A DNA stretch of 64,000 nt, from NCBI RefSeq assembly GCF_020510585.1, contig NZ_CP075190.1, forward strand, positions 3,160,001-3,224,000, read 5' to 3'. Both the position numbers and the translations under genes were made by a program. This document shows, piece after piece, positions 1-8,900 of this stretch. The stretch comes from Ferribacterium limneticum. GTDB lineage: Bacteria; Pseudomonadota; Gammaproteobacteria; Burkholderiales; Rhodocyclaceae. Under the pieces are notes generated by a model. The model ran no database searches. It was not told where the DNA came from and worked only from the letters and a program-made list of their open reading frames with translations. The first letter of the stretch is position 1. Each line of letters starts with the position of its first letter.

Positions 1-56
1 AGTCCTACGTTGCCTTTCGCGAGATCAAGGTAACGCTTGGCGGATGTGGAGGCTGA
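1..56 (+). CDS. soxY: SoxY C-terminus (partial, cut by window start)
   Basis: The open frame beginning at base 3 translates to the last 17 residues of a SoxY protein and ends in the diagnostic GGCGG tail, whose cysteine carries the sulfur substrate covalently during thiosulfate oxidation. The tail REIKVTLGGCGG is almost identical to that of the complete SoxY at 49090-49557. The next gene, soxZ, starts 2 bases after the stop codon, as expected for a SoxYZ heterodimer. This is a second soxYZ pair, 48 kb from the main sox cluster. The 5' part lies outside the window. Confidence 0.9.
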   Translation, partial: SYVAFREIKVTLGGCGG

Positions 57-58
57 GC

Positions 59-370
59 ATGGCAGATCAAATCAAGATTCGCGCCCAGAACCAGGGTGAA
101 GTCACCGACATTCGCATCCTCATGCAGCACCCGATGGAAACCGGGCAGCGCAAGGACGACAAGGGGCAGAGCATTCCAATGCACTTCATCCAGACCTTCA
201 CGGTCAGCCTGAATGGAAAACCAATTATCGATGGACAACTCAACACATCGATTTCCAGAAACCCGCTATTCACCTTCAAGGCGCGCGGCATCAAGGCAGG
301 TGACAAGCTGTCGGTGGCCTGGGCGGACAATAGCGGCGACCGGCGTCAGGACGAAATCACTGTCGCCTGA
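59..370 (+). CDS. soxZ: SoxZ, sulfur-carrier complex subunit (first copy)
   Basis: This is a 103-residue SoxZ, which pairs with SoxY so that the SoxY swinging-arm cysteine can be presented to SoxAX, SoxB and SoxCD in the periplasm. It begins MADQIKIRAQ and has the family segments METGQRKDDKG and a C-terminal DEITVA. SoxZ carries no signal peptide and is normally exported piggy-back with Tat-exported SoxY. The frame is open further upstream to 44, but the ATG at 59, just after the soxY stop, gives the family start. It is clearly diverged from the SoxZ at 48753-49064, so the two pairs are old paralogues or separately acquired, not a recent duplication. A bidirectional terminator follows. Confidence 0.93.
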   Translation: MADQIKIRAQNQGEVTDIRILMQHPMETGQRKDDKGQSIPMHFIQTFTVSLNGKPIIDGQLNTSISRNPLFTFKARGIKAGDKLSVAWADNSGDRRQDEITVA

Positions 371-391
371 ATATTTCCTGATCATGTAAAT

Positions 392-427
392 GAAAAAAGC
401 CCGCCTGAAACCAGACGGGCTTTTTAA
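392..427. terminator. Bidirectional terminator between soxZ and csp
   Basis: A stem formed by AAAAAGCCCG and CGGGCTTTTT, with A- and T-tracts on both sides, sits between convergent soxZ and the cold-shock gene. It can serve either strand. Confidence 0.85.
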
Positions 428-445
428 CGCGCTCTTATCCGAAGC

Positions 446-649
446 TTAGGTGCTCTGGATATTGGAAGCCTGCTTGCCCTTGGGGCCTTGCACGACGTCG
501 AAGGAAACTTTTTGACCTTCCTTCAGAGTCTTGAAACCATTCATGTTGATGGCGGAGAAATGTGCGAAGAGATCTTCGCTGCCATCATCAGGAGTGATAA
601 AGCCAAAACCCTTGGAATCATTGAACCACTTGACTGTACCGATTGCCAT
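446..649 (-). CDS. Cold-shock protein (CspA family)
   Basis: A 67-residue single cold-shock domain that binds single-stranded RNA or DNA and melts secondary structure in the cytoplasm. It begins [10 protein letters not shown] and contains both nucleic-acid-binding motifs, KGFGFI (RNP1) and LFAHFSAI (RNP2-like). The length is typical of CspA/CspD-type proteins. An upstream in-frame extension to 679 was rejected because the family starts at [10 protein letters not shown]. The roughly 270 bases upstream (650-921) hold no gene and probably carry the long structured leader usual for csp genes plus the clpS promoter. The exact paralogue cannot be assigned. Confidence 0.93.
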   Translation of the reverse strand: MAIGTVKWFNDSKGFGFITPDDGSEDLFAHFSAINMNGFKTLKEGQKVSFDVVQGPKGKQASNIQST

Positions 650-921
650 GTTTGCAACTTTCTTACAAAAGACGAACAAATTTACGGGTCTCCCCGACTC
701 CCTGTTTGAACTCAGTGACCCGGTGCATTACAGCAACCTCGATACAGCTAGAAGCCAAACACGATTGCTTTCTACGCCAGTTGAATTTTATCGTCAACAA
801 GTTTCGATGCGGCGCCGCAGCAAATCAGGGCATGACAAATCTCGGCCCTGATCTGGAAATCAACCAATTCGCCCCAATGTTTTATATTGCGGATTAAGAC
901 GGACTGTATAAAATCGAGCGC

Positions 922-1230
922 ATGGCGACAAAGGCACAGGAAGGCGGACAACTAGCGGCACAGCGCAGCAAGCTGGGTCCGCCGAAGATGTACAAGGTAC
1001 TGTTGTTGAACGACGATTACACGCCCATGGATTTTGTAATCACCGTGCTGCAACGTTTTTTTTCTCTGGATACTGAACAAGCAACGCAAATCATGCTCAA
1101 AGTTCATAACGAGGGTCGTGGCGTCTGCGGAGTTTTCCCGCGGGACATCGCTGCAACCAAAGTTGAACAGGTCATTGCATTCGCACGCCAGCACCAACAC
1201 CCGCTTGCCTGCATCATGGAGGAAAATTGA
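922..1230 (+). CDS. clpS: ClpS, ATP-dependent protease adaptor
   Basis: A 102-residue ClpS, the N-recognin that hands N-degron substrates to ClpAP. The core [12 protein letters not shown] contains the conserved N-D-D/Y-T-P-M-D substrate-pocket residues, and the family histidine is in [11 protein letters not shown]. The variable N-terminal tail (about residues 1-20) is the part that enters the ClpA pore. The stop codon TGA overlaps the clpA ATG by one base (TGATG), so translation is probably coupled. Gene order clpS-clpA is the usual proteobacterial arrangement, with no insertion or truncation. Confidence 0.97.
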   Translation: MATKAQEGGQLAAQRSKLGPPKMYKVLLLNDDYTPMDFVITVLQRFFSLDTEQATQIMLKVHNEGRGVCGVFPRDIAATKVEQVIAFARQHQHPLACIMEEN

Positions 1231-3491
1231 TGATTGCCCAGGAACTCGAAGTCAGCCTGCACATGGCCTTCGTCGAGGCGCGTCAAAAACGCCACGAGTT
1301 CATTACCGTCGAACATCTGCTGCTGGCGCTGATCGACAACCCTTCTGCGGCCGAGGCCTTGCGCTCATGTGGCGCCAAGACCGACACGCTGCGCAAGGAT
1401 CTGACCAATTTCATCGACGAGCACACGCCGACCGTTTCCGGCGAGGACGACATTGACACCCAGCCAACGCTCGGTTTCCAGCGCGTCATCCAGCGCGCCA
1501 TCCTGCACGTCCAGTCTTCGGGCAAGAAGGAAGTCAACGGCGCCAACGTGCTCGTTGCCATCTACGGCGAGAAGGATTCGCACGCCGTCTATTTCCTGCA
1601 AAAGCAGGGTGTGACGCGGCTCGACGTAGTGAATTACATCTCGCACGGCATCAGCAAGGTGCCGCAGCAAGCCAAGGCCGCGCCAGAAGGCGAAGTTGAA
1701 ACCGACGGCGAAAAAGCTGAAGCCGGGCCGCTTGAGCAATACACGATCAACCTCAACGCGCTGGCACTGCAGGGCAAGATCGACCCGCTGATCGGCCGCG
1801 ACAAGGAACTGGAGCGTGTCATCCAGACCCTGTGCCGGCGCCGCAAGAACAACCCGCTGCTGGTCGGCGAAGCCGGCGTTGGCAAGACGGCCATTGCCGA
1901 AGGACTGGCCCGCAAGGTCGTTGAAGGCGAGGTACCGGAAATCCTCGCCAAGGCCAATGTCTATTCGCTGGACATGGGTTCGTTGCTGGCCGGCACCAAG
2001 TATCGCGGCGATTTCGAGCAGCGCCTGAAGGGCGTTCTCAAGGCCTTGCAGGACAACCCACAAGCCATCCTGTTCATCGACGAAATCCACACCCTGATCG
2101 GTGCTGGTTCGGCTTCCGGCGGCACGCTGGATGCTTCCAATTTGCTCAAGCCAGCGCTTTCTTCGGGGCAACTCAAGTGCATCGGCGCGACGACCTATAC
2201 CGAGTTCCGCGGCATTTTCGAGAAGGACAGCGCCCTGTCCCGCCGTTTCCAGAAAATCGACGTCAATGAACCTTCGGTCGCCGAAACGGTGGAAATCCTC
2301 AAGGGCCTGAAAGCCCGTTTCGAGGCCCACCACGGCATCAAATATTCGGCCACGGCGATTTCGTCGGCCGCCGAACTGGCTGCCCGCTACATCACCGACC
2401 GCCATCTGCCGGACAAGGCGATCGACGTCATCGACGAGGCAGGCGCAGCACAGCGCATCCTGCCGAAATCAAAGCAGAAGAAGGTAATCAACAAGACAGA
2501 CATCGAGGAGATCGTTGCCAAGATCGCCCGCATCCCGTCGCAGCATGTCACGCTCGATGATCGCGGCGCGCTGAAGAACCTGGATCGAGACCTGAAGGCT
2601 GTAGTTTTTGGCCAGGACAAGGCCATCGACGCGCTGGCCAAGGCCATCAAGATGGCTCGCTCCGGGCTGGGCAATCCGGGCAAGCCGATCGGCTCCTTCC
2701 TGTTCAGCGGCCCGACCGGCGTCGGCAAGACGGAAGTTGCCAAGCAACTGGCCTACTGCCTCGGCGTTGAACTGCTTCGTTTCGACATGAGCGAATACAT
2801 GGAACGCCATGCGGTTTCCCGCCTGATCGGCGCGCCGCCGGGCTATGTCGGCTTCGAGCAGGGCGGCCTGCTCACCGAGGGCGTGACCAAGAAGCCGTAT
2901 TGTGTGCTGCTCCTCGACGAAATCGAGAAGGCACATCCGGACATCTTCAACATCCTGTTGCAGGTCATGGACCACGGCACGCTGACCGACAACAACGGGC
3001 GCAAGGCCGATTTCCGCAACGTGGTGATCATCATGACCACCAACGCCGGCGCTGCTGATTTGCAGAAATCCAGCATGGGCTTCACGAGTTCGAAGCAAAC
3101 CGGCGACGAAATGGTCGAGATCAAGCGTCTGTTCACGCCGGAGTTCCGCAATCGCCTGGATGCGACGATATCCTTCGGCCCGCTCGATCACGAGGTCATC
3201 CTGCGTGTCGTCGACAAGTTCCTCATGCAGCTTGAAGAGCAGTTGCACGAGAAGAAGGTGGAAGCCCATTTCACCGACGCGGTGAAGGAACTGCTCGCCG
3301 AAAAGGGCTTCGATCCGCTCATGGGTGCTCGTCCGATGGCCCGGCTGATCCAGGACACGATCCGTTCGGCCCTGGCCGACGAGTTGCTGTTCGGCAAGCT
3401 GTCGAGTGGTGGCCGGGTCACGGTCGACCTCGACAAGGACGGCAAAATCAAACTCGATTTCGAGGAAGAAAAAGCCGAAGCCACCGTCTGA
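1230..3491 (+). CDS. clpA: ClpA, ATPase subunit of ClpAP protease
   Basis: A 753-residue AAA+ unfoldase. Domains in order: N-domain (about 1-145, ClpS docking), first AAA module with Walker [14 protein letters not shown] and Walker B LFIDEIH, second AAA module with Walker [14 protein letters not shown] and Walker [10 protein letters not shown], and the C-terminal D2-small domain. It unfolds substrates and feeds them to ClpP. The ATG at 1230 overlaps the clpS stop. A TTG three bases earlier is in frame but has no advantage. A terminator follows at 3510. The long antisense open frames across this gene are shadows of its biased codon use. Confidence 0.97.
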   Translation: MIAQELEVSLHMAFVEARQKRHEFITVEHLLLALIDNPSAAEALRSCGAKTDTLRKDLTNFIDEHTPTVSGEDDIDTQPTLGFQRVIQRAILHVQSSGKKEVNGANVLVAIYGEKDSHAVYFLQKQGVTRLDVVNYISHGISKVPQQAKAAPEGEVETDGEKAEAGPLEQYTINLNALALQGKIDPLIGRDKELERVIQTLCRRRKNNPLLVGEAGVGKTAIAEGLARKVVEGEVPEILAKANVYSLDMGSLLAGTKYRGDFEQRLKGVLKALQDNPQAILFIDEIHTLIGAGSASGGTLDASNLLKPALSSGQLKCIGATTYTEFRGIFEKDSALSRRFQKIDVNEPSVAETVEILKGLKARFEAHHGIKYSATAISSAAELAARYITDRHLPDKAIDVIDEAGAAQRILPKSKQKKVINKTDIEEIVAKIARIPSQHVTLDDRGALKNLDRDLKAVVFGQDKAIDALAKAIKMARSGLGNPGKPIGSFLFSGPTGVGKTEVAKQLAYCLGVELLRFDMSEYMERHAVSRLIGAPPGYVGFEQGGLLTEGVTKKPYCVLLLDEIEKAHPDIFNILLQVMDHGTLTDNNGRKADFRNVVIIMTTNAGAADLQKSSMGFTSSKQTGDEMVEIKRLFTPEFRNRLDATISFGPLDHEVILRVVDKFLMQLEEQLHEKKVEAHFTDAVKELLAEKGFDPLMGARPMARLIQDTIRSALADELLFGKLSSGGRVTVDLDKDGKIKLDFEEEKAEATV

Positions 3492-3509
3492 ACGATTGCC
3501 ATCCACCCC

Positions 3510-3540
3510 AAAAGCCGTGCAACATTGCACGGCTTTTTTA
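3510..3540 (+). terminator. Terminator after clpA
   Basis: AAAGCCGTGCA and TGCACGGCTTTTTT form a stem with a 3-4 nt loop and a T-tract 20-50 bases after the clpA stop. Confidence 0.85.
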
Positions 3541-3556
3541 TTTCGAGGACTCCAGC

Positions 3557-4048
3557 ATGACCTTCAAGACCCCTGACCTTTGTGACGAATTCGAAGCCGA
3601 ACTGGGCAAGACCGTTCGCGTCGTCGCCCCGATGTTCCAGCGTTACGGCGGCCGCAGCAGCTTTTCTGGCGAGATCGTCACGCTGAAAATTTTCGAGGAC
3701 AACTCGCTGGTCCGCGAAGCCTTTGCCGAGGACGGTAAGGGCAAGGTTCTCGTCATCGATGGCGGCGGTTCGCTGCGCTGTGCGCTGGTTGGCGACCAAC
3801 TGGCCATTCTGGCGGCCAAGAACGGCTGGGCCGGGGTCGTTGTATACGGGTGCATCCGGGATTCGGGCGACATCAACGGCATCGATATCGGCGTGCGCGC
3901 GCTCAACACGCATCCGCAGAAAACACTCAAGAAGGGCGTCGGCGACAAGAATATTGCCGTGACATTTGGCGGCGTGACATTTACCCCGGGTGAATATCTC
4001 TACGCCGACGAAGATGGTGTTCTGGTCAGCAGCAAAACTTTGTGCTGA
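3557..4048 (+). CDS. rraA: RraA family protein (RNase E inhibitor / HMG aldolase type)
   Basis: A 163-residue member of the RraA family, whose members either bind RNase E and limit RNA decay or act as class II 4-hydroxy-4-methyl-2-oxoglutarate/oxaloacetate aldolases. The family core is visible: [18 protein letters not shown], then [17 protein letters not shown], which includes the R-D pair that binds metal and substrate in the aldolases. Full length for the family. It stands alone between the clpA terminator and the aceA promoter. The sequence cannot decide between RNase E regulator and aldolase. Confidence 0.9.
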   Translation: MTFKTPDLCDEFEAELGKTVRVVAPMFQRYGGRSSFSGEIVTLKIFEDNSLVREAFAEDGKGKVLVIDGGGSLRCALVGDQLAILAAKNGWAGVVVYGCIRDSGDINGIDIGVRALNTHPQKTLKKGVGDKNIAVTFGGVTFTPGEYLYADEDGVLVSSKTLC

Positions 4049-4137
4049 CGCAGCGCAATTTCATTTCATAAAAACAAACAGCGTTTTGCATCGTGAAAAT
4101 ATGAATGCAACTCGCTGTTTTTATTTAAAATAATTTT

Positions 4138-4158
4138 GTCTTATGTCTTATATAAGAC
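4138..4158. promoter_or_regulatory. Palindromic operator upstream of aceA
   Basis: A perfect 14-base palindrome GTCTTATATAAGAC (4145-4158) is preceded directly by an extra half-site GTCTTAT (4138-4144). It ends two bases before the aceA -35 box. A near match occurs upstream of aceB (7006-7019), so it is probably the binding site of a shared glyoxylate-shunt regulator. The regulator itself is not identified here. Confidence 0.7.
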
Positions 4159-4160
4159 TG

Positions 4161-4189
4161 TTGCTGCCTCGCAGAAAAATCACTATACT
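4161..4189 (+). promoter_or_regulatory. Predicted sigma-70 promoter of aceA
   Basis: TTGCTG at 4161-4166 and TATACT at 4184-4189 are separated by 17 bases. The expected start point is near 4196, leaving a leader of about 70 bases with a GAGGAA ribosome site before the ATG at 4266. Confidence 0.65.
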
Positions 4190-4265
4190 TTCCTCCATCG
4201 GCACTGCACCATAGACACCCGGTTCTTCGCCGAAACCCCCAAACCAAATTACCTGAGGAATTCAC

Positions 4266-5564
4266 ATGAGCACTCGCGAACAGCAAATCGCCGCCCTCGA
4301 AAAAGACTGGGCTGAAAACCCCCGCTGGAAGGGCATCAAGCGCGGCTACTCCGCTGCTGACGTCGTCCGCCTGCGCGGCTCTTTCCAGGTCGAGCACACC
4401 CTGGCCCGTCGCGGCGCCGAGAAGCTCTGGGATCTGGTCAACAACACCCCCTACGTCAACTGCCTGGGCGCCCTGACCGGCGGTCAAGCCGTTCAGCAAG
4501 CCAAGGCTGGCATCAAGGCGATCTACCTGTCCGGCTGGCAAGTTGCTGCTGACAACAACGAATACGCCGCCATGTACCCGGACCAGTCCCTGTACCCGGT
4601 TGACTCCGTGCCAAAGGTTGTCGAGCGCATCAACAACGCCTTCAACCGCGCCGACGAAATCCAGTGGTCGAAGAACATCAACGCCGGCGATGCTGGTCAC
4701 GTTGAATACCACCTGCCGATCGTGGCTGACGCTGAAGCCGGCTTCGGTGGCGTGCTCAATGCCTACGAACTGATGAAGGCCATGATCCGCGCTGGCGCTG
4801 CTGGCGTGCATTGGGAAGACCAACTGGCTTCCGTCAAGAAGTGCGGCCACATGGGTGGCAAGGTTCTGGTTCCGACCACCGAAGCCATCCAGAAGCTGAT
4901 CGCTGCCCGTATGGCGTCTGACGTCTATGGCGTGCCGACCCTGGTTATCGCCCGTACCGATGCCGAAGCAGCTGACCTGCTGACCTCCGACTACGACGAA
5001 AACGACAAGCCGTTCCTGACTGGCGAGCGTACCGCTGAAGGCTTCTACAAGACCAAGAAGGGTCTGGACCAGGCCATCTCCCGCGCTATCGCCTACGCTG
5101 ACTACGCCGATCTGGTGTGGTGCGAAACCGGCACGCCGGATCTGGAATTCGCCCGCAAGTTCGCCGAAGCCGTGCATAAGGTTCACCCGGGCAAGATGCT
5201 GGCCTACAACTGTTCGCCTTCCTTCAACTGGAAGAAGAACCTCGACGACGCCACCATTGCCAAGTTCCAGAAGGAACTGGGCGCCATGGGTTACAAGTAC
5301 CAGTTCATCACCCTGGCTGGCATCCACAACATGTGGTACCACATGTTCGACCTGGCCCAGGACTACGCCAAGCGCGGCATGTCGGCCTACGTCGAGAAGG
5401 TTCAGGAGCCGGAATTCGCTGCTCGTGACCGTGGCTACACCTTCGTCTCGCACCAGCAGGAAGTTGGTACCGGTTACTTCGACGATGTCACCACCGTCAT
5501 CCAGGGCGGCAAGTCCAGCGTCACCGCACTGACCGGCTCGACCGAAGAAGAACAGTTCCACTAA
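4266..5564 (+). CDS. aceA: Isocitrate lyase
   Basis: A 432-residue isocitrate lyase that splits isocitrate into glyoxylate and succinate, the first step of the glyoxylate shunt needed for growth on acetate and fatty acids. The catalytic loop [11 protein letters not shown] with Cys193 is intact, as are the metal/substrate segments (ADAEAGFGG) and the motif NCSPSFNW. Length fits the bacterial AceA class. Codon use is strongly biased and the promoter and ribosome site are strong, suggesting high expression. It is monocistronic, with its own promoter and a strong terminator, and its partner aceB lies 1.5 kb downstream beyond a LysR gene. Confidence 0.98.
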   Translation: MSTREQQIAALEKDWAENPRWKGIKRGYSAADVVRLRGSFQVEHTLARRGAEKLWDLVNNTPYVNCLGALTGGQAVQQAKAGIKAIYLSGWQVAADNNEYAAMYPDQSLYPVDSVPKVVERINNAFNRADEIQWSKNINAGDAGHVEYHLPIVADAEAGFGGVLNAYELMKAMIRAGAAGVHWEDQLASVKKCGHMGGKVLVPTTEAIQKLIAARMASDVYGVPTLVIARTDAEAADLLTSDYDENDKPFLTGERTAEGFYKTKKGLDQAISRAIAYADYADLVWCETGTPDLEFARKFAEAVHKVHPGKMLAYNCSPSFNWKKNLDDATIAKFQKELGAMGYKYQFITLAGIHNMWYHMFDLAQDYAKRGMSAYVEKVQEPEFAARDRGYTFVSHQQEVGTGYFDDVTTVIQGGKSSVTALTGSTEEEQFH

Positions 5565-5607
5565 GAAGCTCACAGCTTTGAATTGCCGCCCGACCGGGCG
5601 GCAAACG

Positions 5608-5639
5608 AAGGCCGACACTCACGAGGTGTCGGCCTTTTT
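5608..5639 (+). terminator. Terminator after aceA
   Basis: AAGGCCGACAC and GTGTCGGCCTTTTT form a strong stem with a 7-base loop. A smaller GC hairpin (TTGCCGCCC/GGGCGGCAA) precedes it at about 5583-5603. Confidence 0.88.
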
Positions 5640-5659
5640 CATTTCCGAACAATGACTCT

Positions 5660-5694
5660 TACGGTCAACCCGAAAAAACGGCCAAAATTGAAAT
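5660..5694 (+). repeat. Dispersed 35-bp element, copy 1 (A-rich strand on +)
   Basis: Reads TACGGTCAACCCG, an A-run, then CGGCCAAAATTGAAAT. It lies 20 bases beyond the aceA terminator and 2 bases from the stop codon of the convergent DUF454 gene. Confidence 0.9.
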
Positions 5695-5696
5695 GC

Positions 5697-6050
5697 TCAA
5701 ACCGATGGCCGCGTCCACATCCAGCTCAACACCGTGACGGCAACGACCAGCGGCACATAGCACCACGGCTCCGGCAGGCCCAACCAGCCGCCGATGGCGC
5801 TGATCGCCATGAGAACCGTCGCCAGCCGCTTGGCAACGAGAGGAATGGCGCCATGGTCGCGCCAGGCACGGATGGCCGGCCCGGCGCTCGGGTGTGCCAG
5901 CAACCTGGCCTCCCATTCCGGATGCGAGCGGGCGAAGAAATAGGCGGCGAGGATCAGGAAAGGCGTTGTCGGCAACAGGGGCAGCACGGCACCGATCACG
6001 CCGAGCACGACACAAAGGATACCGAGGCCACGATAGACGGGGGTTTTCAT
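5697..6050 (-). CDS. YbaN-family (DUF454) inner-membrane protein
   Basis: A 117-residue small membrane protein of the DUF454/YbaN family, whose function is unknown. A first hydrophobic segment (about residues 8-24) is followed by the family signature LLPTTPFLILAAYFFARSHP, then a soluble stretch and one or two more transmembrane helices ending near WMWTRPSV. It starts 7 bases after the stop of the upstream LysR gene, so the two are probably cotranscribed. Copy 1 of the dispersed element abuts its stop codon. Confidence 0.88.
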   Translation of the reverse strand: MKTPVYRGLGILCVVLGVIGAVLPLLPTTPFLILAAYFFARSHPEWEARLLAHPSAGPAIRAWRDHGAIPLVAKRLATVLMAISAIGGWLGLPEPWCYVPLVVAVTVLSWMWTRPSV

Positions 6051-6057
6051 GGCAACC

Positions 6058-6960
6058 TCAGCGCAGTTCCCAATAACTCGGCCGGCTGTAGGTTTCCTTG
6101 AGCAGATCGATGAACAGCCTGACCCGCAGTGGCAGATGCCGGCGTTGCGGAAAAACGGCGTAGATGCCCATCGGCGGCGCCTGCCAGGCGTCGAGCACCG
6201 ACGTCAGCCGCCCCTCCTTCAAATCCTGTCCAACCTCCCACAGCGAGCGCCAGGCCAGGCCACGACCGGCCAGCGCCCATTCATGCAGCACTGCACCGTC
6301 GTTGCATTCGAAACTGCCGCCAACCTTGATGGTATCGACCTGATTGCTATCCGGATCGCGAAAGACCCAGCCGCGCTGCTGGCCGAGCGACAGGCATTCG
6401 TGGTTAGCCAGATCGGCCGGCTGGCGCGGCACGCCACGAGCAACGAGATAGGCCGGGCTGGCGACGACCATCCGGCGCATCTCGCCGAGGCGGACGCTGA
6501 TCAGGCTGGAATCGGTCAATTCGCCGATACGGATGGCGCAGTCGATGTTTTCATTAACCAGATCGACCAGACGGTCACTCAGGTTCAGATTGACCCGTAC
6601 TTCCGGGTTGGCCAGCATGAAATCGCCGACCAGCGGAGCGACATGGCGTCGGCCAAAGCCGGATGGCGCCGACACCCGTAGCTGGCCGCTGGCCCGCACG
6701 CTGCCCAGCGACACCGCCGCCTCGGCATTGGCCAGATCGTTGAGCGTTTTCTGGCAATCTTCGAGAAACGCCTGGCCCTCGAAAGTAATGGTCAGCTTGC
6801 GCGTGGTGCGCAGCAATAGTTTGACGCCGAGCCGCGCTTCGAGCGCATCGAGCCGCCGGCCGATAATCGCCGGCGTGACGCCCTCGACCCGCGCCGCCGC
6901 GGAGAGACTGCCCCGAGTAGCGGCCGAAACGAAGGCTTCGATCTGTTTTAGGCGGTCCAT
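6058..6960 (-). CDS. LysR-family transcriptional regulator
   Basis: A 300-residue LysR-type regulator. The N-terminal winged helix-turn-helix begins MDRLKQIEAFVSAATRGSLSAAA, and the remainder is the two-lobed effector-binding domain. It is transcribed away from aceB with about 110 bases between the start codons, and lies between aceA and aceB. Divergent placement makes aceB a plausible target, but LysR sites usually have a T-N11-A form and the palindrome found upstream of aceA and aceB is not of that type. The regulated genes therefore remain open. Confidence 0.9.
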   Translation of the reverse strand: MDRLKQIEAFVSAATRGSLSAAARVEGVTPAIIGRRLDALEARLGVKLLLRTTRKLTITFEGQAFLEDCQKTLNDLANAEAAVSLGSVRASGQLRVSAPSGFGRRHVAPLVGDFMLANPEVRVNLNLSDRLVDLVNENIDCAIRIGELTDSSLISVRLGEMRRMVVASPAYLVARGVPRQPADLANHECLSLGQQRGWVFRDPDSNQVDTIKVGGSFECNDGAVLHEWALAGRGLAWRSLWEVGQDLKEGRLTSVLDAWQAPPMGIYAVFPQRRHLPLRVRLFIDLLKETYSRPSYWELR

Positions 6961-7005
6961 TTGATACCTAAAGTAAAAGATGAATTGATTCTATCCGTCT
7001 TTCAA

Positions 7006-7019
7006 GTCTTATAGAAGAG
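7006..7019. promoter_or_regulatory. Operator-like palindrome upstream of aceB
   Basis: GTCTTATAGAAGAG matches 12 of 14 positions of the perfect palindrome upstream of aceA. It sits just upstream of a possible -10 box TAGAAT (7023-7028), so a bound protein would block the aceB promoter. Confidence 0.55.
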
Positions 7020-7073
7020 TCATAGAATCCGCTGCAGCGCAACATCCATTCATCCTTCACTCAGGAGTTCCTC

Positions 7074-8672
7074 ATGGCCCTCAACCTGCCCCAAGGCGTG
7101 CAAATCACCGGTCCGATCAAGCCGGGTTACGAATCCGTCCTCACCTTCGAAGCCCTCGAACTGGTCGCCAAGCTGCACCGCGCCTGCGAAGCGCGCCGCC
7201 AGGAACTGCTGAAAGCCCGCGTTGCCCGTCAGGCCCGCATCGATGCCGGCGAAATGCCCGACTTCCTGCCGGAAACCGCCCACATCCGCGCCGGCGACTG
7301 GAAGGTTGCCCCGGTGCCGCCGGCCCTGCACTGCCGTCGCGTCGAAATCACCGGCCCGGTCGAAGCCAAGATGATCATCAACGCCTTCAATTCCGGCGCT
7401 GATTCCTACATGACCGACTTCGAGGACTCCAATTCCCCGAACTGGGACAACCAGATCCAGGGCCAGATCAACCTCTACAAGGCCATCCGCCGCGAACTCT
7501 CCTTCAAGGGCGAGAACGGCAAGGAATACAAGCTCAACGACAAGATCGCCACCCTGCAGATTCGTCCGCGCGGCTGGCACCTCGACGAAAAGCACGTGCT
7601 CGTTGATGGCCAGCGCGTCGGCGGCGGCATTTTCGACTTCGCCGTCGTCTTCTTCCACAACGCCAAGGAACAGATCGCCCGCGGCGCCGGCCCCTTCTTC
7701 TACCTGCCGAAGATGGAAAGCCACCTCGAAGCCCGCCTGTGGAACGACATCTTTGTCATGGCTCAGGACCACATCGGCCTGCCGCAAGGCACCATCAAGG
7801 CCACCGTGCTGGTCGAAACCATCCTCGCCACCTTCGAGATGGAAGAAATCCTCTACGAACTGCGCGAGCACTCGGCTGGTTTGAATGCCGGTCGCTGGGA
7901 CTACATCTTCTCGTGCATCAAGAAGTTCAAGAAGAACAAGGACTTCTGCCTGGCCCAGCGCGGCGCCATCACCATGGAAGTGCCCTTCATGCGCTCCTAC
8001 GCCCTGGCGCTCGTCCAGGCTTGCCACAAGCGCGGCGCCCCGGCGATGGGCGGCATGTCGGCCCTGATCCCAATCAAGAACGATCCGGTCGCCAACGAAA
8101 AGGCCCTGGCCGGCATCCGCCACGACAAGACCCGCGACGCCAACGACGGCTACGACGGCGGCTGGGTGGCCCACCCGGGTCTCGTGCCGATCGCCATGGA
8201 AGAGTTCGTCAAGGTCCTCGGCGACAAGCCGAACCAGTTCGGCAAGCAGGTCGAAGGCAAGTTCGGCCCGGCCCAGTGGCTCGACTTCAAGCCGGAACAA
8301 CCGATCACCGAAGCCGGCCTGCGCAACAACATCAACGTCGGCATCCATTACCTGGGTTCCTGGCTGGCCGGCAATGGCTGCGTGCCCATCCACAACCTCA
8401 TGGAAGATGCGGCCACCGCCGAAATCTCCCGTTCGCAGGTCTGGCAGTGGGTCGTTTCGCCGAAGGGCGTTCTCGACGACGGCCGCAAGGTCACCGAAGA
8501 CATGGTCCGCCCGATGATTGCCGAGGAACTGGCCAAGGTGAAGGCGACTGTCTCGGCCCAGGGCGAAGACACCGCCACCTACGATCAGGCCGCCGTGATT
8601 TTCGACAAGATGTCGCTGACCCCGGACTACCCGGAATTTCTGACCCTGCCGCTGTACGAGGCGATGGAATAA
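7074..8672 (+). CDS. aceB: Malate synthase A
   Basis: A 532-residue malate synthase of the A class, condensing glyoxylate with acetyl-CoA to malate, the second step of the glyoxylate shunt. Family landmarks include the substrate-binding stretch SYMTDFEDSNSP, the RPRGWHL segment with its catalytic arginine, and GGMSALIPIKND near the C-terminal third. Length matches E. coli AceB (about 530) and not the longer GlcB/G class. The ATG follows an AGGAG ribosome site. Codon bias is strong, as in aceA. A terminator lies 55 bases after the stop. Confidence 0.97.
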   Translation: MALNLPQGVQITGPIKPGYESVLTFEALELVAKLHRACEARRQELLKARVARQARIDAGEMPDFLPETAHIRAGDWKVAPVPPALHCRRVEITGPVEAKMIINAFNSGADSYMTDFEDSNSPNWDNQIQGQINLYKAIRRELSFKGENGKEYKLNDKIATLQIRPRGWHLDEKHVLVDGQRVGGGIFDFAVVFFHNAKEQIARGAGPFFYLPKMESHLEARLWNDIFVMAQDHIGLPQGTIKATVLVETILATFEMEEILYELREHSAGLNAGRWDYIFSCIKKFKKNKDFCLAQRGAITMEVPFMRSYALALVQACHKRGAPAMGGMSALIPIKNDPVANEKALAGIRHDKTRDANDGYDGGWVAHPGLVPIAMEEFVKVLGDKPNQFGKQVEGKFGPAQWLDFKPEQPITEAGLRNNINVGIHYLGSWLAGNGCVPIHNLMEDAATAEISRSQVWQWVVSPKGVLDDGRKVTEDMVRPMIAEELAKVKATVSAQGEDTATYDQAAVIFDKMSLTPDYPEFLTLPLYEAME

Positions 8673-8726
8673 GCAGTACCCGAGAGAGGCGCATCAGACG
8701 CCCAACCTCGACAGAGAAGCTGGAAG

Positions 8727-8754
8727 AAAAACGCCGGGGAAACCCGGCGTTTTT
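8727..8754 (+). terminator. Terminator after aceB
   Basis: AAAAACGCCGGG, loop GAAA, CCCGGCGTTTTT: a strong intrinsic terminator that could also work in reverse. Confidence 0.88.
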
Positions 8755-8811
8755 CGTTGGCGCCTAAAATCCAGTCCAAACAGTGTTCGCCATTCGTAAA
8801 CTGCGAACCGC

Positions 8812-8846
8812 TACGGTCAACCGGAAATTTTGGCCAATTTTGAAAT
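8812..8846 (+). repeat. Dispersed element, copy 2
   Basis: TACGGTCAACCGG followed by AAATTTTGGCCAATTTTGAAAT, between the aceB terminator and the 3' end of the LysR gene. In this copy the GGCC-centred palindrome is well preserved. Confidence 0.92.
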
Positions 8847-8900
8847 TATCCTGACCAAGGATAGCTCCGCCATCCGGGCTCGATTTGCCAACCCCTTTAC

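Noticed and set aside
1365..2405. Long minus-strand open frame across clpA
   Set aside because: It mirrors the codon bias of clpA, has no family-like sequence or ribosome site, and clpA is certain on the plus strand. The same applies to long antisense frames over aceA, aceB, icd, idh, pntB, soxB and the kinases.
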